DNA of 45,048 nucleotides, taken from NCBI GenBank assembly GCA_002315855.1, contig DCIG01000081.1:1-45048 (forward strand), read 5' to 3'. The position numbers and the translations under genes are program-made. Source of the stretch: Lentisphaeria bacterium UBA1732. GTDB lineage: Bacteria; Verrucomicrobiota; Lentisphaeria; Victivallales; UBA1829. The notes beneath the pieces are model-generated. The model worked only from the letters and a program-made list of their open reading frames with translations. It ran no database searches and was not told the DNA's origin. Positions 26,102-35,634 of this stretch are shown here, piece by piece; the stretch's first letter is position 1, and each line of letters opens with the position of its first letter.

Positions 26102-26415
26102 AAATTGAGCATCTGTAAATTGTTTTTTTACGGTTTTCGTTTTTCAGTTTCAGATTGAGAAAGTATACGGCAGATACCAATTATCTTTCTGTTTCTTTCT
26201 TTTTTGGGAGGATGGACGAGAAATCTTATTGGACAATGCTATTGAGATGTGTTTGGCTTTTTGAGCTTATGAAGAAAATGCAAATCAGTATTTTCTTTCG
26301 GGAAGCCATCTTATTTTTCAGAATCAATTCATCAACAATAACTGAATGAGGAGTATATGTCATCCCATTTGTCATATATTCCGAACAACAAACAAACGGG
26401 AAAGGTTTCCAAATT

Positions 26416-27405
26416 ATGAAGAAAGTTATCCTCATCCTCATCATCCTTGCAGTTGCCGGTTTGGGCTGGTACATGTACGAGTCAAAGAAAACTGCAGCAA
26501 TCCTGAATGACCCCAATTTCACTCATGGCAATGGACGAATTGAAGCAACAGAAGTTAATATTGCCACCAAATTGGCTGGTAAAATTGAGGTTGTGAATGT
26601 TCGCGAGGGCGATTTCGTGAAGAAAAATGATAAAATCGCAAAGATTCAAACGAACGTATTGGAAGCTCAGCTGGCACAGGCAAATGCCATGATTCTCGTG
26701 AAGAAAGCTGAATTGGTTACTGCACAGGCGGATGTCCTCAGTCAGGCAAGCCTTTTGAAGCAGGCACAAAGTCATTATGAACGTATTTCCACCTTGGAAC
26801 AGAGTGATGCCGCTTCCCGCCAGAATTTGGAAAATGCTGAAGCAAACTATGAAACAGCGCAAGCCGCTTTGGCATCTGCACAGGCAAAAGTGAAAAAATC
26901 TGAAGCTGAAATCGTAGCTGCCGAAGCTGATGCCAAGCGTATTCAGGCGGATATTGATGACAGTACGCTGAATACCCCGATTGACGGACGTATTCAGTAC
27001 CGTATCGCAGAACCCGGTGAAGTCCTGAATGCCGGCGGACGCGTGGTGAACCTGGTTGACCTTACTGATGTTTACATGACATTCTTCGTGAGCGAAGAAG
27101 CCGCAGGCAAAATCCCGCTGAACGCAGAAGCCCGTATTTGTGTTGATGCGCTTCCGGGTGTTGCAATCCCTGCAAATGTTTCCTATGTTGCCAATGTGGC
27201 ACAGTTCACCCCGAAGACGGTTGAAACACTGGAAGAACGCCAGAAACTGATGTTCCGTGTGAAAGCCCGCATCAGACCTGAGCTTCTTCAGAAGTATATC
27301 GAAGACGTGAAGACAGGCCTGCCCGGCAATGCCTGGGTTCGTCTGAACGAAAATGCAGAATGGCCTGATTTCCTGAAAAATACGCCGGAGAATGAAGCAA
27401 AATGA
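26416..27405 (+). CDS. HlyD-family membrane-fusion protein (YhiI-like)
   Basis: A 329-residue periplasmic adaptor: one N-terminal membrane anchor (about 3-20), a first half-lipoyl segment (IATKLAGKIEVVNVREGDFVKK), a long Ala/Gln/Glu-rich coiled-coil hairpin (about 85-180), a second half-lipoyl segment (STLNTPIDGRIQY) and a beta-barrel domain. It connects an inner-membrane ABC transporter to the outer membrane. The stop overlaps the next gene's ATG by four bases (ATGA). The gene order, adaptor, then double-ATPase permease, then permease, matches yhiI-rbbA-yhhJ of Escherichia coli. The substrate is unknown. Confidence 0.9.
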   Translation: MKKVILILIILAVAGLGWYMYESKKTAAILNDPNFTHGNGRIEATEVNIATKLAGKIEVVNVREGDFVKKNDKIAKIQTNVLEAQLAQANAMILVKKAELVTAQADVLSQASLLKQAQSHYERISTLEQSDAASRQNLENAEANYETAQAALASAQAKVKKSEAEIVAAEADAKRIQADIDDSTLNTPIDGRIQYRIAEPGEVLNAGGRVVNLVDLTDVYMTFFVSEEAAGKIPLNAEARICVDALPGVAIPANVSYVANVAQFTPKTVETLEERQKLMFRVKARIRPELLQKYIEDVKTGLPGNAWVRLNENAEWPDFLKNTPENEAK

Positions 27406-30191
27406 ACAATACCCCGTCATTCGAACAAACGACGGTGGAACCGGTTGTCAGTTTCCAGAATCTTGCCTTGCATTATGGCAAAGTTCTGGCACTGGATCAT
27501 ATTTCTCTTGATATTCCTTCCAATAAACTGATTGGTTTGATTGGTCCTGACGGCGTGGGCAAATCGACGCTTCTTTCGTTGATTACCGGTGCCCATGCGC
27601 TGCAGTCGGAAGGCTCTTTGCGTGTTCTTGGCGGCGATATGCGCGACATGAAACACCGCAATGATTCATGTCCCCGGATTGCGTACATGCCTCAGGGGCT
27701 CGGCAAGAACCTGTATTTCACACTGTCCGTAGAGGAGAATTTGCAGTTCTTCGGCCGTCTTTTCGGACATAATGCAGCAGAACGCCGCAAGAGAATTGAC
27801 CGGTTGACCAAAAGCACTGGTTTGTACCCGTTCCTTAACCGTCCCGCCGGGAAACTTTCCGGCGGTATGAAACAGAAACTGGGGCTTTGCTGTTCACTGA
27901 TTCATGATCCCGATCTGCTTGTTCTCGATGAACCGACGACCGGCGTGGACCCGCTGGCCCGCCGCCAGTTCTGGGATTTGATTGATTCAATTCGTGTTGA
28001 TCAGCCGACTATGAGCGTCATTGTGGCAACCGCCTATATGGATGAAGCCCAGCGTTTCAACTGGCTGATTGCCATGGATAGCGGAAAAATCCTTGATACG
28101 GGGTCTCCGCAGGAACTGATGAAGAAAACGGGGACCGATAACCTCGATTCCGCATTTATCCAGCTTCTGCCGGAAGAAAAGAGAAGCGGGCATAATGAGC
28201 TTGTCGTACCGCCGCTGGTGATTGATGAGTCGAAAGGCTATTCAATCGAGGCGGAAGGTTTGACCAAGCGGTTCGGCGACTTTACCGCTGTGGACCATGT
28301 GAGCTTCAAGATTCGTCCCGGCGAAATCTTCGGTTTCCTCGGCTCCAACGGTTGCGGCAAAACAACGACGATGCGTATGCTGACGGGACTTTTGCCCCGT
28401 ACTGAAGGTACGGCTCTGTTGTTCGGCAACCCGATTGACGGCAATTCTTTGGAAACCCGCAAGCATTTGGGGTACATGACACAGCTGTTCTCTCTGTACA
28501 ATGATTTGACGGTGCGTCAGAACCTGAAATTGTATGCGCGTCTGTATCAGATTCCTGAACCCGAAGTGGATGACAGGGTGGATGCCATGCTGAAACGCTT
28601 CGATTTGAAGACAATAGAAGATTCCACAACGGGATCACTCCCGCTTGGCATTAAGCAGAGACTGTCTCTTGCCGCTGCGGTGATTCATAATCCTCAAATC
28701 GTGATTCTTGACGAACCGACTTCCGGTGTTGACCCGGTTGCCCGCGACGGATTCTGGGAACTGATTATTGATCTTGCCCGTAAGGATCATGTTACAATCT
28801 TTGTAACGACGCACTTCATGAATGAGGCTGACCGCTGCGATCGCATTTCCCTGATGCACTGTGGAAAATCTCTCGTTTGCGATACCCCGAAAGCAATTGT
28901 GAAACAGCAGGGGACTGCGACCTTGGAAGAAGCCTTTATCAAGGTTTTGGAAGAGGCTGACCCGGCTTCTCACGATGCTGCGACGATGTCGTGCAGTCAG
29001 AATACGGTTGCGGAAGAAGAACCTGAAAAGAAGCAGTGCGCGTTGATACGCTGGATTGAATCCAAATTCAGCATTCGCCGCTGGTACAGCTGCTGCTGGC
29101 GTGAAAGTCTGGATTTGATGCGCGACCCGATTCGAGCCACACTTGCGTTGTTCGGTGCCATTATTCTGATGGCCGTGATGGGCTACGGTATCAACATGGA
29201 CGTGGAAGATTTGTCCTATGCTGTACTTGACAATGACCAGAGCCAGCAGAGTATTGCGTATGCAATGGAACTTGCCGGTGCCGCACGATACTTTGAAGAA
29301 CATGAGCCTGTGCACAGTCATGAAGAATTGGATCGACGAATGCGAAGCGGCGAGTTGAGCATGGTCGTTGAATTTCCAGCACGTTTCGGAACTGATGTTG
29401 ATCAGGGAAAAGGTCCTGAAGTCGCATTCTGGGTGGATGGTTCCATGCCAAGCCGTGCTGAAACAATCAATGGCTATGTGTCAGGGATTCATCAGAAATG
29501 GCAGGAAAAAATCGTCCTTACGAATCCGAATTCAACAGCTGTGGCTGCGCCGAGAATTGAACTGCGCTATCGCTACAATCCTGACGTGAGGAGTCTTCCC
29601 GCTATGGTTCCTGCAGTGATTCCGATTCTGCTGATGATGATTCCGGCTGTTCTGTCTGCCTTGTCTGTGGTGCGCGAGAAAGAAATGGGGTCTATTATCA
29701 ATCTGTACGTTACTCCGCTGACAAAAGCTGAATTCGTACTGGGAAAACAACTGCCGTATTTGGTATTCTCCATGCTCAGTGCTTTCCTGCTGGTTGTGAT
29801 GGCCGTTATTGTATTTCATGTTCCGGTGAAGGGCAGTATGATTACACTGATGCTGTCATTATGTGTGTACTGTATCCTTTCCACCGGTTTCGGAATGCTG
29901 GCTTCTTCCGTTACACGCAGTCAGATTGCAGTAATCTTCCTGACGATGCTGGCAACCATTCTGCCTGCAACGACATTCTGCGGATTGACCAATCCTGTTG
30001 ACACACAGGAGGGCATCTCTCTGCTGATCGGTGAAGTTTTCCCGACAACCTACATGTTGTTGATTGCCCGCGGAATTTTCAATAAGGCATTGTACTTGAA
30101 AGATGTGATGCCGCAATTGCTCATCCTCATAATTGAGGTTCCGATTGTTCTCGGTTTAGACATTATACTCCAGAAAAAACAGGAGTCCTGA
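27402..30191 (+). CDS. rbbA: RbbA/YhiH-like ABC transporter, two ATPase domains fused to a permease
   Basis: A 929-residue protein. First ATPase (about 12-245): Walker A GPDGVGKST, signature LSGGMKQ, Walker B LLVLDEPTTGVDP. Second ATPase (about 285-515): Walker A GSNGCGKTT, degenerate signature LPLGIKQ, Walker B IVILDEPTSGVDP. The C-terminal ABC-2 permease (about 555-929) has one helix, a large periplasmic loop and about five helices. This architecture and length match RbbA (ribosome-associated ATPase, YhiH). Despite that historical name, the context with an HlyD adaptor and a second permease favours an export pump. The permease half would pair with the product of the gene 2 bases downstream. 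Confidence 0.9.
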   Translation: MNNTPSFEQTTVEPVVSFQNLALHYGKVLALDHISLDIPSNKLIGLIGPDGVGKSTLLSLITGAHALQSEGSLRVLGGDMRDMKHRNDSCPRIAYMPQGLGKNLYFTLSVEENLQFFGRLFGHNAAERRKRIDRLTKSTGLYPFLNRPAGKLSGGMKQKLGLCCSLIHDPDLLVLDEPTTGVDPLARRQFWDLIDSIRVDQPTMSVIVATAYMDEAQRFNWLIAMDSGKILDTGSPQELMKKTGTDNLDSAFIQLLPEEKRSGHNELVVPPLVIDESKGYSIEAEGLTKRFGDFTAVDHVSFKIRPGEIFGFLGSNGCGKTTTMRMLTGLLPRTEGTALLFGNPIDGNSLETRKHLGYMTQLFSLYNDLTVRQNLKLYARLYQIPEPEVDDRVDAMLKRFDLKTIEDSTTGSLPLGIKQRLSLAAAVIHNPQIVILDEPTSGVDPVARDGFWELIIDLARKDHVTIFVTTHFMNEADRCDRISLMHCGKSLVCDTPKAIVKQQGTATLEEAFIKVLEEADPASHDAATMSCSQNTVAEEEPEKKQCALIRWIESKFSIRRWYSCCWRESLDLMRDPIRATLALFGAIILMAVMGYGINMDVEDLSYAVLDNDQSQQSIAYAMELAGAARYFEEHEPVHSHEELDRRMRSGELSMVVEFPARFGTDVDQGKGPEVAFWVDGSMPSRAETINGYVSGIHQKWQEKIVLTNPNSTAVAAPRIELRYRYNPDVRSLPAMVPAVIPILLMMIPAVLSALSVVREKEMGSIINLYVTPLTKAEFVLGKQLPYLVFSMLSAFLLVVMAVIVFHVPVKGSMITLMLSLCVYCILSTGFGMLASSVTRSQIAVIFLTMLATILPATTFCGLTNPVDTQEGISLLIGEVFPTTYMLLIARGIFNKALYLKDVMPQLLILIIEVPIVLGLDIILQKKQES

Positions 30192-30193
30192 TT

Positions 30194-31327
30194 ATGTGGC
30201 AGACAATAAAAAATATTTTTAATCTCGGCGTGAAAGAGTTGCTTACGGTAGGTCATGATACGCTCATGGTCATATTGATTATCTACGCTTTCTCTCTGGA
30301 TGTTATTTCTGTTGGGACTGCGCAGGAAGAATCTGTAACCAATGCGGCAATCGCGATTGTGGATGAAGATTCTTCCCAGCTGACAAGCAAGCTGTCGGGT
30401 GTTTTTTTCCTGCCGATGTTCAAACCGGCGGAATATATCAACCGGGATGAAATGGACTTCCTCATGGATCAGGGAAAATATACCTTCGTTGTTGACTTCC
30501 CCGATAATTTTGAGAAAGACCTGATGGCGGGAAAGGCTCCCGCAATTCAGCTGAATGTGGATGCCACCCGAATGTCGCAGGCATTTGTCGGTGCCGGATA
30601 TATTCAGCAGATTCTGATGACTGAAATCCAGCGGCATGTCAATGGCCTCGGCGATGCGGAGAAGAATCAAGGTGCCGGCACGGCAAATATTGTGATTCGC
30701 AACCGTTACAATGCGAACTTGATGCTCGGCTGGTTTTCGGCTGTCATGCAGCTTGTGAACAGCGCAACCATGCTTGCCATTATTCTGACCGGCGCAGCAC
30801 TGATTAAAGAGCGTGAAAACGGCACATTGGAGCACCTGATGGTGATGCCTGTAACGCCTTTTGAAATCATGGTATCCAAAATTTGGTCCATGATGCTGAT
30901 CGTGCTTGTTGCGACAGCCGCCTCTATGATTTTCGTGATCAACATGACGCTGAAAATCCCGACATCCGGCTCATTCTGGCTGTATATGATGGGTATGGCA
31001 CTTCATTTGTTTGCCGTTACATCCATGGGAATTTACCTCGCATGTATTGCGAAAAGTATGCCTCAGCTTGGAATGCTTGTGATTCTGCTCCTTCTGCCGA
31101 TGCAGATGCTTTCCGGTGCTTCAACCCCGATGGAAAGTATGCCGAAGATTGTTCAGAATATCATGCAGATTTCCCCGAATACGCACTGCGTGTCTTTCTC
31201 GCAGGCAATTCTGTTCCGCGGGGCTGATTTATCTGTGGTATGGATACAGTTCTTGAAGCTGTTCATAATCGGCTTGGTGCTGTTTATCGGATCTCTGACG
31301 AAATTCCGTAAATCGGTTGCCAGTTAA
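30194..31327 (+). CDS. ABC-2 type permease (YhhJ-like)
   Basis: A 377-residue inner-membrane permease of the ABC-2 family: an N-terminal helix, a periplasmic domain (about 45-170) and five or six C-terminal helices. Family marks include LIKERENGTLEHLMVMPVTP, seen at about residues 198-217, and the closing hydrophobic stretch. It lies two bases after the RbbA-like gene in the same operon and should form the second half of the pump with it. A clear terminator follows. Confidence 0.88.
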   Translation: MWQTIKNIFNLGVKELLTVGHDTLMVILIIYAFSLDVISVGTAQEESVTNAAIAIVDEDSSQLTSKLSGVFFLPMFKPAEYINRDEMDFLMDQGKYTFVVDFPDNFEKDLMAGKAPAIQLNVDATRMSQAFVGAGYIQQILMTEIQRHVNGLGDAEKNQGAGTANIVIRNRYNANLMLGWFSAVMQLVNSATMLAIILTGAALIKERENGTLEHLMVMPVTPFEIMVSKIWSMMLIVLVATAASMIFVINMTLKIPTSGSFWLYMMGMALHLFAVTSMGIYLACIAKSMPQLGMLVILLLLPMQMLSGASTPMESMPKIVQNIMQISPNTHCVSFSQAILFRGADLSVVWIQFLKLFIIGLVLFIGSLTKFRKSVAS

Positions 31328-31380
31328 ATGCAGACAGAAAAGGACAGCGTTGCAAAACGTTGTTCCCAAATTCGTAAATC

Positions 31381-31412
31381 ACTCCTCCGTCTCAAAAACG
31401 GAGGAGTTTTTT
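31381..31412 (+). terminator. Terminator of the efflux operon
   Basis: ACTCCTCCGT (31381-31390) and ACGGAGGAGT (31398-31407) form a 10-bp stem with a 7-base loop, followed by six Ts. Confidence 0.9.
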
Positions 31413-31503
31413 CATTCCCTGAATCATGTGATGAGCTTTTTGAGAAAAAATCTCTGAAGGTGCATTGAGAACATGTGCGAATAGCGGAATCAGATATTGA
31501 GCC

Positions 31504-31537
31504 AAAAAAAGTCCCTCGTTTTTGAAACGGAGGGACT
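31504..31537 (-). terminator. Terminator of the M48 protease gene
   Basis: On the minus strand AGTCCCTCCGTTT pairs with AAACGAGGGACT (one bulged base), followed by seven Ts. It lies about 40 bases after the stop. Confidence 0.85.
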
Positions 31538-31574
31538 GAATGAGATAGAAAGAAGATTGTGAGGGGCAGTTTGT

Positions 31575-32564
31575 TTATCTGCCGAAGTTCTGTCGGTTTG
31601 ATGCAGACGGACGATTTTGTCTGTCAGGAGGCTGTTGACCGCCTGTACGGTTGGTTTGTTGAGTTCCGGTACGGTTGGTCTGTTGACCGCCTGTACGGTT
31701 GGTTTGTTGAGTTCCGGTACGGTTGGTCTGTTGACCGCCTGTACGGTTTTGGGACATTGCGGATGAAGTTTTCTGATGTGTGAAAGTTGTTCCGAAGCCG
31801 CGTTGATTGGCTGCGCTTTCATAAAAATCCCGTGCCTCTTCCTGTCCTTCTTTCATGGCCTTGATGCGGTCGGAGTCGCATGGGTGAGTGGAAAGAAGTG
31901 CTGCAATTTTTGAATCGACAGTTCCAGTGGAGAAGCGTTCCCAGAACTGTACCGAGGCTTGGGGATCGTACCCTGCTTTTGCCATTAGAATCAAACCGAT
32001 TTTGTCGGCTTCATTTTCATCTTTTCTGCTGTATGGCAGCATGAATCCGATCTGTGAGCCGATGCCGTAAATTGTTTCAGCCGTTTTATTGTTATCAAAC
32101 GCGGAAGAAATTGCCGTTGCACCCAGAGACTGGAGATAAGAGCGAGTGAGACGTTCTCCTCCGTGCCTGGCGATAGCATGTCCGATTTCATGAGCTACAA
32201 CAAATGCCAGCTCTGCTTCGTTGTTCATTTTGTCCATGATGCCGCTGAAAACCGCAACTTTCCCGCCCGGCAGACAGAACGCATTTTCTTCCGTGGATTC
32301 AAATACATTGAACTCCCATTGGAAATCTGTTTGACCTGCAACATTCTTGATGGCATTTCCGCAGCGTTGGAGAGCCTGTGTGTATTCCTGATTGGCTGAC
32401 ACCTGATATTGAGCCTTGTATTCATCATAAGACTCTGACCCCAGTTGGTTTTCGTAGCTGGTTGAGGTCAGCAGAAACTGTGAACGTTCCGTTACGGGAA
32501 CAGTACGGCAGTTTACGCAGAAAATGACGCAGAGCGCTGCGCCGAGAGAGGGAAGAAATTTCAT
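31575..32564 (-). CDS. M48-family zinc metalloprotease lipoprotein
   Basis: A 329-residue periplasmic protease. The signal ends at Cys19; the following TVPVTERSQF matches the start of mature M48 lipoproteins of the LoiP/YcaL type, although the residues before Cys19 (CVN) are not a textbook lipobox. The catalytic domain has VVAHEIGHAIARHGG (zinc-binding HEIGH) and a downstream ENEADKIGL Glu ligand. The C-terminus carries a Gln/Asn/Arg/Thr-rich tail of five 8-residue repeats (NRTGGQQT type) encoded by a 48-base tandem repeat, followed by a polar end. Such proteases act in quality control of outer-membrane proteins; that is from family knowledge. The ribosome site AAGGAGA is 8 bases before the ATG. 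Confidence 0.88.
   Translation of the reverse strand: MKFLPSLGAALCVIFCVNCRTVPVTERSQFLLTSTSYENQLGSESYDEYKAQYQVSANQEYTQALQRCGNAIKNVAGQTDFQWEFNVFESTEENAFCLPGGKVAVFSGIMDKMNNEAELAFVVAHEIGHAIARHGGERLTRSYLQSLGATAISSAFDNNKTAETIYGIGSQIGFMLPYSRKDENEADKIGLILMAKAGYDPQASVQFWERFSTGTVDSKIAALLSTHPCDSDRIKAMKEGQEEARDFYESAANQRGFGTTFTHQKTSSAMSQNRTGGQQTNRTGTQQTNRTGGQQTNRTGTQQTNRTGGQQPPDRQNRPSASNRQNFGR
31632..31748. repeat. 48-base tandem repeat encoding the protease tail
   Basis: Copies begin at 31632, 31680 and 31728 (the last is partial), near-identical. They encode alternating 8-residue units NRTGGQQT and NRTGTQQT. Near-identity suggests recent expansion and possible length variation between strains. Confidence 0.85.
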
Positions 32565-32588
32565 TCTGTTTTCTCCTTGCTTGTAAGC

Positions 32589-32643
32589 AGCTCTGTGAAT
32601 TGCCTGCTGCTTCTGCTTTGATCAGCAGGCAATTTACAGAGCT
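32589..32643. other. Long hairpin between the reductase and protease genes
   Basis: A 21-bp near-perfect inverted repeat (32589-32609 and 32623-32643, one wobble) with a 13-base loop. No T run follows on the minus strand, the direction of both flanking genes. It may be a processing or mRNA-stability element and not a classic terminator. Confidence 0.65.
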
Positions 32644-32717
32644 TTCTTGGTGTTTTGGAATGCCCCGGTTGAATTTATCATAATTCAGCAGAGGCATTCC
32701 CGCAGGTGTTAAATCGG

Positions 32718-35159
32718 TTAGATAAACAGCGTATTCGCGCTGCTGCGTGCGACTTGGGCGAAGGTGGCTACACCGGCGACTTCGTCAATGTCAATGAGTT
32801 CTTCGCGTTTGATGCCCATCACCCCCATTGCCATATCACAGGCGATGAAACGCACTCCGGCTGCACGGGCACTGTCGATGAGTTCCGGCAGAGACAGTAC
32901 ATTTTGCTGTTTCATGACGTTTTTCATCATTTCTGTGCCCATGCCCATCATATTCATTTTGGAAAGAGCAAGTTTCCCTGCACCTTTCGGAAGCATCCAG
33001 CCGAACATCTTTTCAATCAGTGTCTTGGAAACTTGCGGTCCCGGATTTTTACGGAGAACGGACAGCCCCCAGAATGTGAAGAAAATGGTTACTTTCGAGC
33101 CTGCCGCCGCGAATCCGTTTGCCAGAATCATTGCGGCCAGTGCTTTATCCAAATCGTTGCTGAAGAGAATAATGGAAACCCCATCCTTATTTTCTCCATT
33201 GGCGGGAATCGAACAGCATGGCGACTTCGGCAGTGCATCTGTTTCGGTTGCGGACGGATTTTGTTTTGAGACATCCGCTTCCAAATCGTCATCATGAAAC
33301 CTGAGATTCGTAACTTGACAACCTGCACCTTTTGCCCAGTTCTGCAAATCGCTTTCAAAACTGCGCGCAGCAGTCAGATGCAAAATACCTTCTCCAGTCA
33401 TGCTTGCCATATTTTGTTTGAGCTTGATGACCGGTCCGGGGCAGGGCAGTCCGCGGACATCCAGCTTGATGATTGGTACATTGTCTTCATGTGCCTTGGA
33501 ATTTTGTCGTTCCTGTTGTGGTGCATGAGGATTTGCGGCGGCTTTGGGCGTATGGTGATACATCTTCCATGTCATCCATCCGCCGGAAAGATTTGCCGCA
33601 CGGAATCCGTTTTGTTTGAGGATGCGTTCCGCAAGATAACCGCGGAGTCCGACCTGACAGCAGCACACAATGAGCTTGTTTTTGTCCAGTTCTCCCAGAC
33701 GACTGCGCAAATCGCCGAGGCGGATATTGATTGCTCCCGGTATGGCTCCGAGTTCATGTTCGTCCGGTTCGCGCACATCCAGTACCACTGCATCTGCGGG
33801 GATTGTGTCGGGATAGACCACATCACTTAATCCTGAAAGCACATTCTCTGCGATGAATCCCGCGAAATTGACCGGATCTTTCGCTGAACTGTAGGGGGGC
33901 GCGTATGCGAGCTCCAAAGACCCCAATTCAGGTGCGGTGAGCTTATGCTGCATTGCCTGCGAGATGGTGTCAATTCGTTTGTCCACGCCTTTTGCACCTG
34001 TAATCTGTGCACCGCAGATAGCTCCGTCAAGCCCGAAAATCAGTTTGATTTTGAGGCGGGCGGATTGCGGATAGTAGGACGCATGAGACGAGGGATGCAG
34101 ATAGATTTTTCTGAAATCTTTTCCCATTGCGGTTAAGCGGCTTTCCGTATAACCTGCAGAAGCGGCTGTCAGGTGTCCGATTTTGACCACACTTACCCCG
34201 TAACTGCCGGGATAAGAAATCTGTTTGCCCAGCAGATTTGCCGCGGCGATTCGTCCCTGTTTATTTGCCGGACCTGCCAGCGGAATAGCAGTCTTCCCAC
34301 CGAAAATCGGATCGCGAACCTCAATGACGTCTCCCGCGGCGAAAATATCCGGGTCAGAGGTTTGCAGAGTATCATTCACGATGATATGACCTTTGGGACC
34401 GCATTCCAATCCCGCTTCGACTGCAATTTTCGAGTTCGGTTTGACTCCGATTGCTTCCAGCACGAAATCCGCAGTGATTCTGCTTCCATCGCTCAGGATT
34501 GCAGTAACCTGCTTTTCGTCTTCCTCATATTCGCTGACCATGGTATTGAGTTTCAGCTCAATTCCTGAATCGGCTAATTCATCTTCCAGGTCTCCCGTCA
34601 TTTCCGAATCCATGGTAGGCAGTACATGGTCGCCTCTCTGAATGACGGTAACCTCCAAACCGCGTTCCCGCAGATTTTCTGCCGCCTCAAGTCCGATGAA
34701 TCCTGCCCCCACGAGGATTGCTTTGCGGGCATGGGGGATTTGTGCCATGATACGGTCCATGTCTGCCAGTGTCCACAGCGGCAGAATCCGTTTGGATTTG
34801 TCGTGTCCTCCGGTGATTGGCGTTGCTCCGGTTGCAATCAGCAGCTTGTCATAGTGTTCGCGTGTTTCTCCGTTTGCACTGCGGATGACGACCTCATTTT
34901 TTGCGCGGTCAATCGCTGTAACTTCAGAATGAATCCTGACTTTGACATTCAGCCACTCTGAAAATTTTTCCGGCGACATGACCAGTAAATCGTCCCGTTC
35001 TGCGATGACACCGCCCAAATGATAGGGCAGACCGCAGTTCGCATAGGAAATGAATCCGCCTTTTTCAAGGAGGACGATTTCGCACGATTCATCCAGACGC
35101 CTTAGCCGGGCTGCCGCACTTGCACCTGCTGCAACTCCGCCGATGATGATGATTTTCAT
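32718..35159 (-). CDS. Four-domain CoA-disulfide/persulfide reductase (FAD oxidoreductase-rhodanese-TusA-DsrE)
   Basis: An 813-residue flavoprotein for sulfur handling in the cytoplasm. Domains: FAD/NAD(P)H disulfide reductase of the CoA-disulfide reductase type (about 1-435), with GGVAAGASAA and the active Cys42 in SYANCGLPYH; rhodanese (about 440-540), with LDVREPDEH and a CCCQVGLRGY active loop; TusA-like sulfur carrier (about 558-640), with LPCPGPVIKLK; and a DsrE-like domain (about 657-813), with FFTFWGL and ACDMAMGVMGI. The likely work is reducing CoA disulfide, persulfides or polysulfide and passing sulfur along the fused carriers. The ATG at 35159 has AAAGGAG 9 bases upstream; the frame extends to 35207 without a better site. 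Three similar motifs lie upstream (35213-35276). Confidence 0.9.
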   Translation of the reverse strand: MKIIIIGGVAAGASAAARLRRLDESCEIVLLEKGGFISYANCGLPYHLGGVIAERDDLLVMSPEKFSEWLNVKVRIHSEVTAIDRAKNEVVIRSANGETREHYDKLLIATGATPITGGHDKSKRILPLWTLADMDRIMAQIPHARKAILVGAGFIGLEAAENLRERGLEVTVIQRGDHVLPTMDSEMTGDLEDELADSGIELKLNTMVSEYEEDEKQVTAILSDGSRITADFVLEAIGVKPNSKIAVEAGLECGPKGHIIVNDTLQTSDPDIFAAGDVIEVRDPIFGGKTAIPLAGPANKQGRIAAANLLGKQISYPGSYGVSVVKIGHLTAASAGYTESRLTAMGKDFRKIYLHPSSHASYYPQSARLKIKLIFGLDGAICGAQITGAKGVDKRIDTISQAMQHKLTAPELGSLELAYAPPYSSAKDPVNFAGFIAENVLSGLSDVVYPDTIPADAVVLDVREPDEHELGAIPGAINIRLGDLRSRLGELDKNKLIVCCCQVGLRGYLAERILKQNGFRAANLSGGWMTWKMYHHTPKAAANPHAPQQERQNSKAHEDNVPIIKLDVRGLPCPGPVIKLKQNMASMTGEGILHLTAARSFESDLQNWAKGAGCQVTNLRFHDDDLEADVSKQNPSATETDALPKSPCCSIPANGENKDGVSIILFSNDLDKALAAMILANGFAAAGSKVTIFFTFWGLSVLRKNPGPQVSKTLIEKMFGWMLPKGAGKLALSKMNMMGMGTEMMKNVMKQQNVLSLPELIDSARAAGVRFIACDMAMGVMGIKREELIDIDEVAGVATFAQVARSSANTLFI

Positions 35160-35212
35160 GATGAAAAACTCCTTTGCTCTTTTTCCGAAGAGCGTAACCG
35201 GATACATCTTTC

Positions 35213-35276
35213 AAAAGTCAGGATAAAACTTTGGGAATGACTTGCAAAAAGTCGGGATTTGAATTATTCCTGACTT
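35213..35276. promoter_or_regulatory. Three related AAGTC(A/G)GGA sites, possible operators
   Basis: AAGTCAGGA at 35215-35223 and AAGTCGGGA at 35249-35257 on the plus strand, and AAGTCAGGA on the minus strand at 35268-35276. The outer two form an inverted pair. They lie 55-120 bases upstream of the sulfur reductase gene, a suitable place for a regulator. Confidence 0.45.
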
Positions 35277-35605
35277 TCACAAGACTCCCGAAAGACGGTC
35301 CTTTTCTTTTGGCAGATGCGTCCAACTGATATGTAGTGAAGAAATCATGATACGCTTGCCTCTTGCGTATCTCTTCATAAAGAGTAATATACATGAAATC
35401 AACGCCTTTTCAAGTCGTTTTCCCGTTATTTTCGGATGCTTCTTTTGCGAGATGAAATGAATTTCAGCGATTGGCAAATGCCTTTTTCCCCGGAGAAAAT
35501 GCACTTTTGAAGAGTTCGGATGCACTGTTATGAAACTGCTTGAACGGGAAAAGGATTTCGACTGCATTTTTCGCGTTATGAACAGAGAAAGCATGGGAAA
35601 ACGGC

Positions 35606-35634
35606 TTGACTTTTCAACAATGCGGCAGTATAGT
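35606..35634 (+). promoter_or_regulatory. Promoter of the acyl-CoA synthetase gene
   Basis: -35 TTGACT (35606-35611) and -10 TATAGT (35629-35634), 17-base spacer. A second TTGACA near 35704 has no good -10 partner. Confidence 0.7.

Larger units (their letters stand above)
25838..26415. other. Divergent promoter region between hdeD-like gene and efflux operon
   Basis: 578 AT-rich bases with no convincing gene. Two outward promoters are seen: minus strand 25973-26001 and plus strand 26073-26101. The plus transcript would carry a leader of about 310 bases in which I see no recognised riboswitch. Confidence 0.6.

Noticed and set aside
26416..31327. Type I secretion system for the giant protein or peptides
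   Set aside because: Adaptor and ABC proteins match the yhiI-rbbA-yhhJ efflux type; the ATPase has no C39 peptidase or T1SS-type fused exporter domain, and it lies 9 kb away under its own promoter.
31632..31748. CRISPR-like array
   Set aside because: The repeats are contiguous without unique spacers and lie in frame within the protease coding sequence.
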